A stretch of DNA of 64,000 nt from Ciona intestinalis (lineage: Eukaryota > Chordata > Ascidiacea > Phlebobranchia > Cionidae): positions 3,890,339 to 3,954,338 of the forward strand of contig NC_020179.2 in NCBI RefSeq assembly GCF_000224145.3, given 5' to 3'. This document shows positions 63,700 to 64,000 of this stretch, piece after piece (position 1 is the stretch's first letter; each line of letters starts with the position of its first letter). Both the position numbers and the translations under genes were made by a program. The notes beneath the pieces were generated by a model. The model did no database searches. It was not told the DNA's origin and was given only the letters and a program-made list of their open reading frames with translations.

Positions 63700-64000
63700 A
63701 TGACTAAAGCTCCAGAAACTGAGATAACGGATTCCAAATTTGAGTCTGAAGATCTTAAGCCCGATGCCATGCAAGTAGCTGAAGATAATCTGAACCCGGA
63801 TCTTCCCGTGTTCTCTGTTGATATACTACCAGTGATAAAGGAAGCTCAGAACCAACATGGCCTCCGTCATGGCGACTACCAACGTTACCATGGTTACTGC
63901 AACAGGAGGTTGAAGAGAATAAGGAGGGTGTTGAAGTTTAAGATGGGCGACAAGAGGAAAGTGACGCCAAAGAAAGTAACGGAACCTGTCTTCACAGATC
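63700..64000 (+). CDS. SRP68: Signal recognition particle 68 kDa subunit, 5' part
   Basis: An open frame from ATG 63700 to the window end (100 residues, incomplete). After an acidic leader (~35 residues) come FSVDILPVIKEAQNQHGLRH then GDYQRYHGYCNRRLKRIRR and LKFKMGDKRK, the conserved N-terminal RNA-binding region of SRP68, which contacts 7SL RNA and remodels it. With SRP72 the protein acts in the SRP that targets ribosomes to the ER. The rest of the gene is outside the window; the window ends inside this exon. Confidence 0.95.
   Translation, partial: MTKAPETEITDSKFESEDLKPDAMQVAEDNLNPDLPVFSVDILPVIKEAQNQHGLRHGDYQRYHGYCNRRLKRIRRVLKFKMGDKRKVTPKKVTEPVFTD

Overview
This is a eukaryotic, animal nuclear window: AT-rich DNA, spliced genes with GT-AG introns mostly 100-700 bp long, chordate-type protein families, and many short dispersed repeats. 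Compact introns, a MITE with ~30-bp terminal inverted repeats, tRNA-derived SINEs, apparent SL trans-splice acceptors just upstream of start codons, and an operon-like gene pair all point to a tunicate, most probably a Ciona species. That assignment is an inference; no species marker was searched. Three assembly gaps are present (849-1717, 27813-28366, 51942-51991).

Layout. 1-6195: no secure gene; a cluster of CRE-like sites and a weak small-gene candidate. 6196-7812 (+): small secreted ShKT-domain protein, five exons. 8582-13028 (+): FARSB, cytosolic phenylalanyl-tRNA synthetase beta, nine exons. 13663-14091 (-): intronless orphan single-membrane-span protein. 15902-19018 (+): TNF-receptor-superfamily protein with a very short cytoplasmic tail. 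20885-24074 (+): SLC10 bile-acid/sodium symporter homologue with a mucin-like N-terminal stalk and one apparent frameshift. 25146-32780 (+): L3MBTL2/MBTD1-type four-MBT chromatin protein (5' end not found). 33639-35038 (-): SUMO, five exons. 36011-58161 (+): PDS5 cohesin regulator, 33 coding exons over 22 kb, with a nested antisense gene (41095-44329) encoding a 631-residue protein with a C-terminal death domain. 59156-60349 (+): UBA5, intronless. 60837-63376 (+): EXOSC8, nine exons. 63700 to window end (+): first exon of SRP68.

How the genes relate. FARSB, UBA5, EXOSC8, SRP68, SUMO and PDS5 are housekeeping genes of translation, protein modification, RNA decay, ER targeting and chromosome cohesion. 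SUMO and PDS5 are divergent around a ~1 kb region carrying CRE, CCAAT, ETS and E2F-like motifs. UBA5, EXOSC8 and SRP68 run head to tail with 487- and 323-bp spacers, and the UBA5 poly(A) signal lies 19 bp upstream of the EXOSC8 start codon, which resembles a tunicate operon. The accessory-looking genes (ShKT protein, TNFR, SLC10, orphan membrane protein, death-domain gene) are lineage-variable.

Most notable: a ~1.3-kb in-frame duplication of three PDS5 exons across an assembly gap (either collapsed haplotypes or a real exon duplication); tandem arrays that copy PDS5 exon ends together with their 5' splice sites; and the nested death-domain gene. No retroviral, LTR or capsid-bearing element was recognised.
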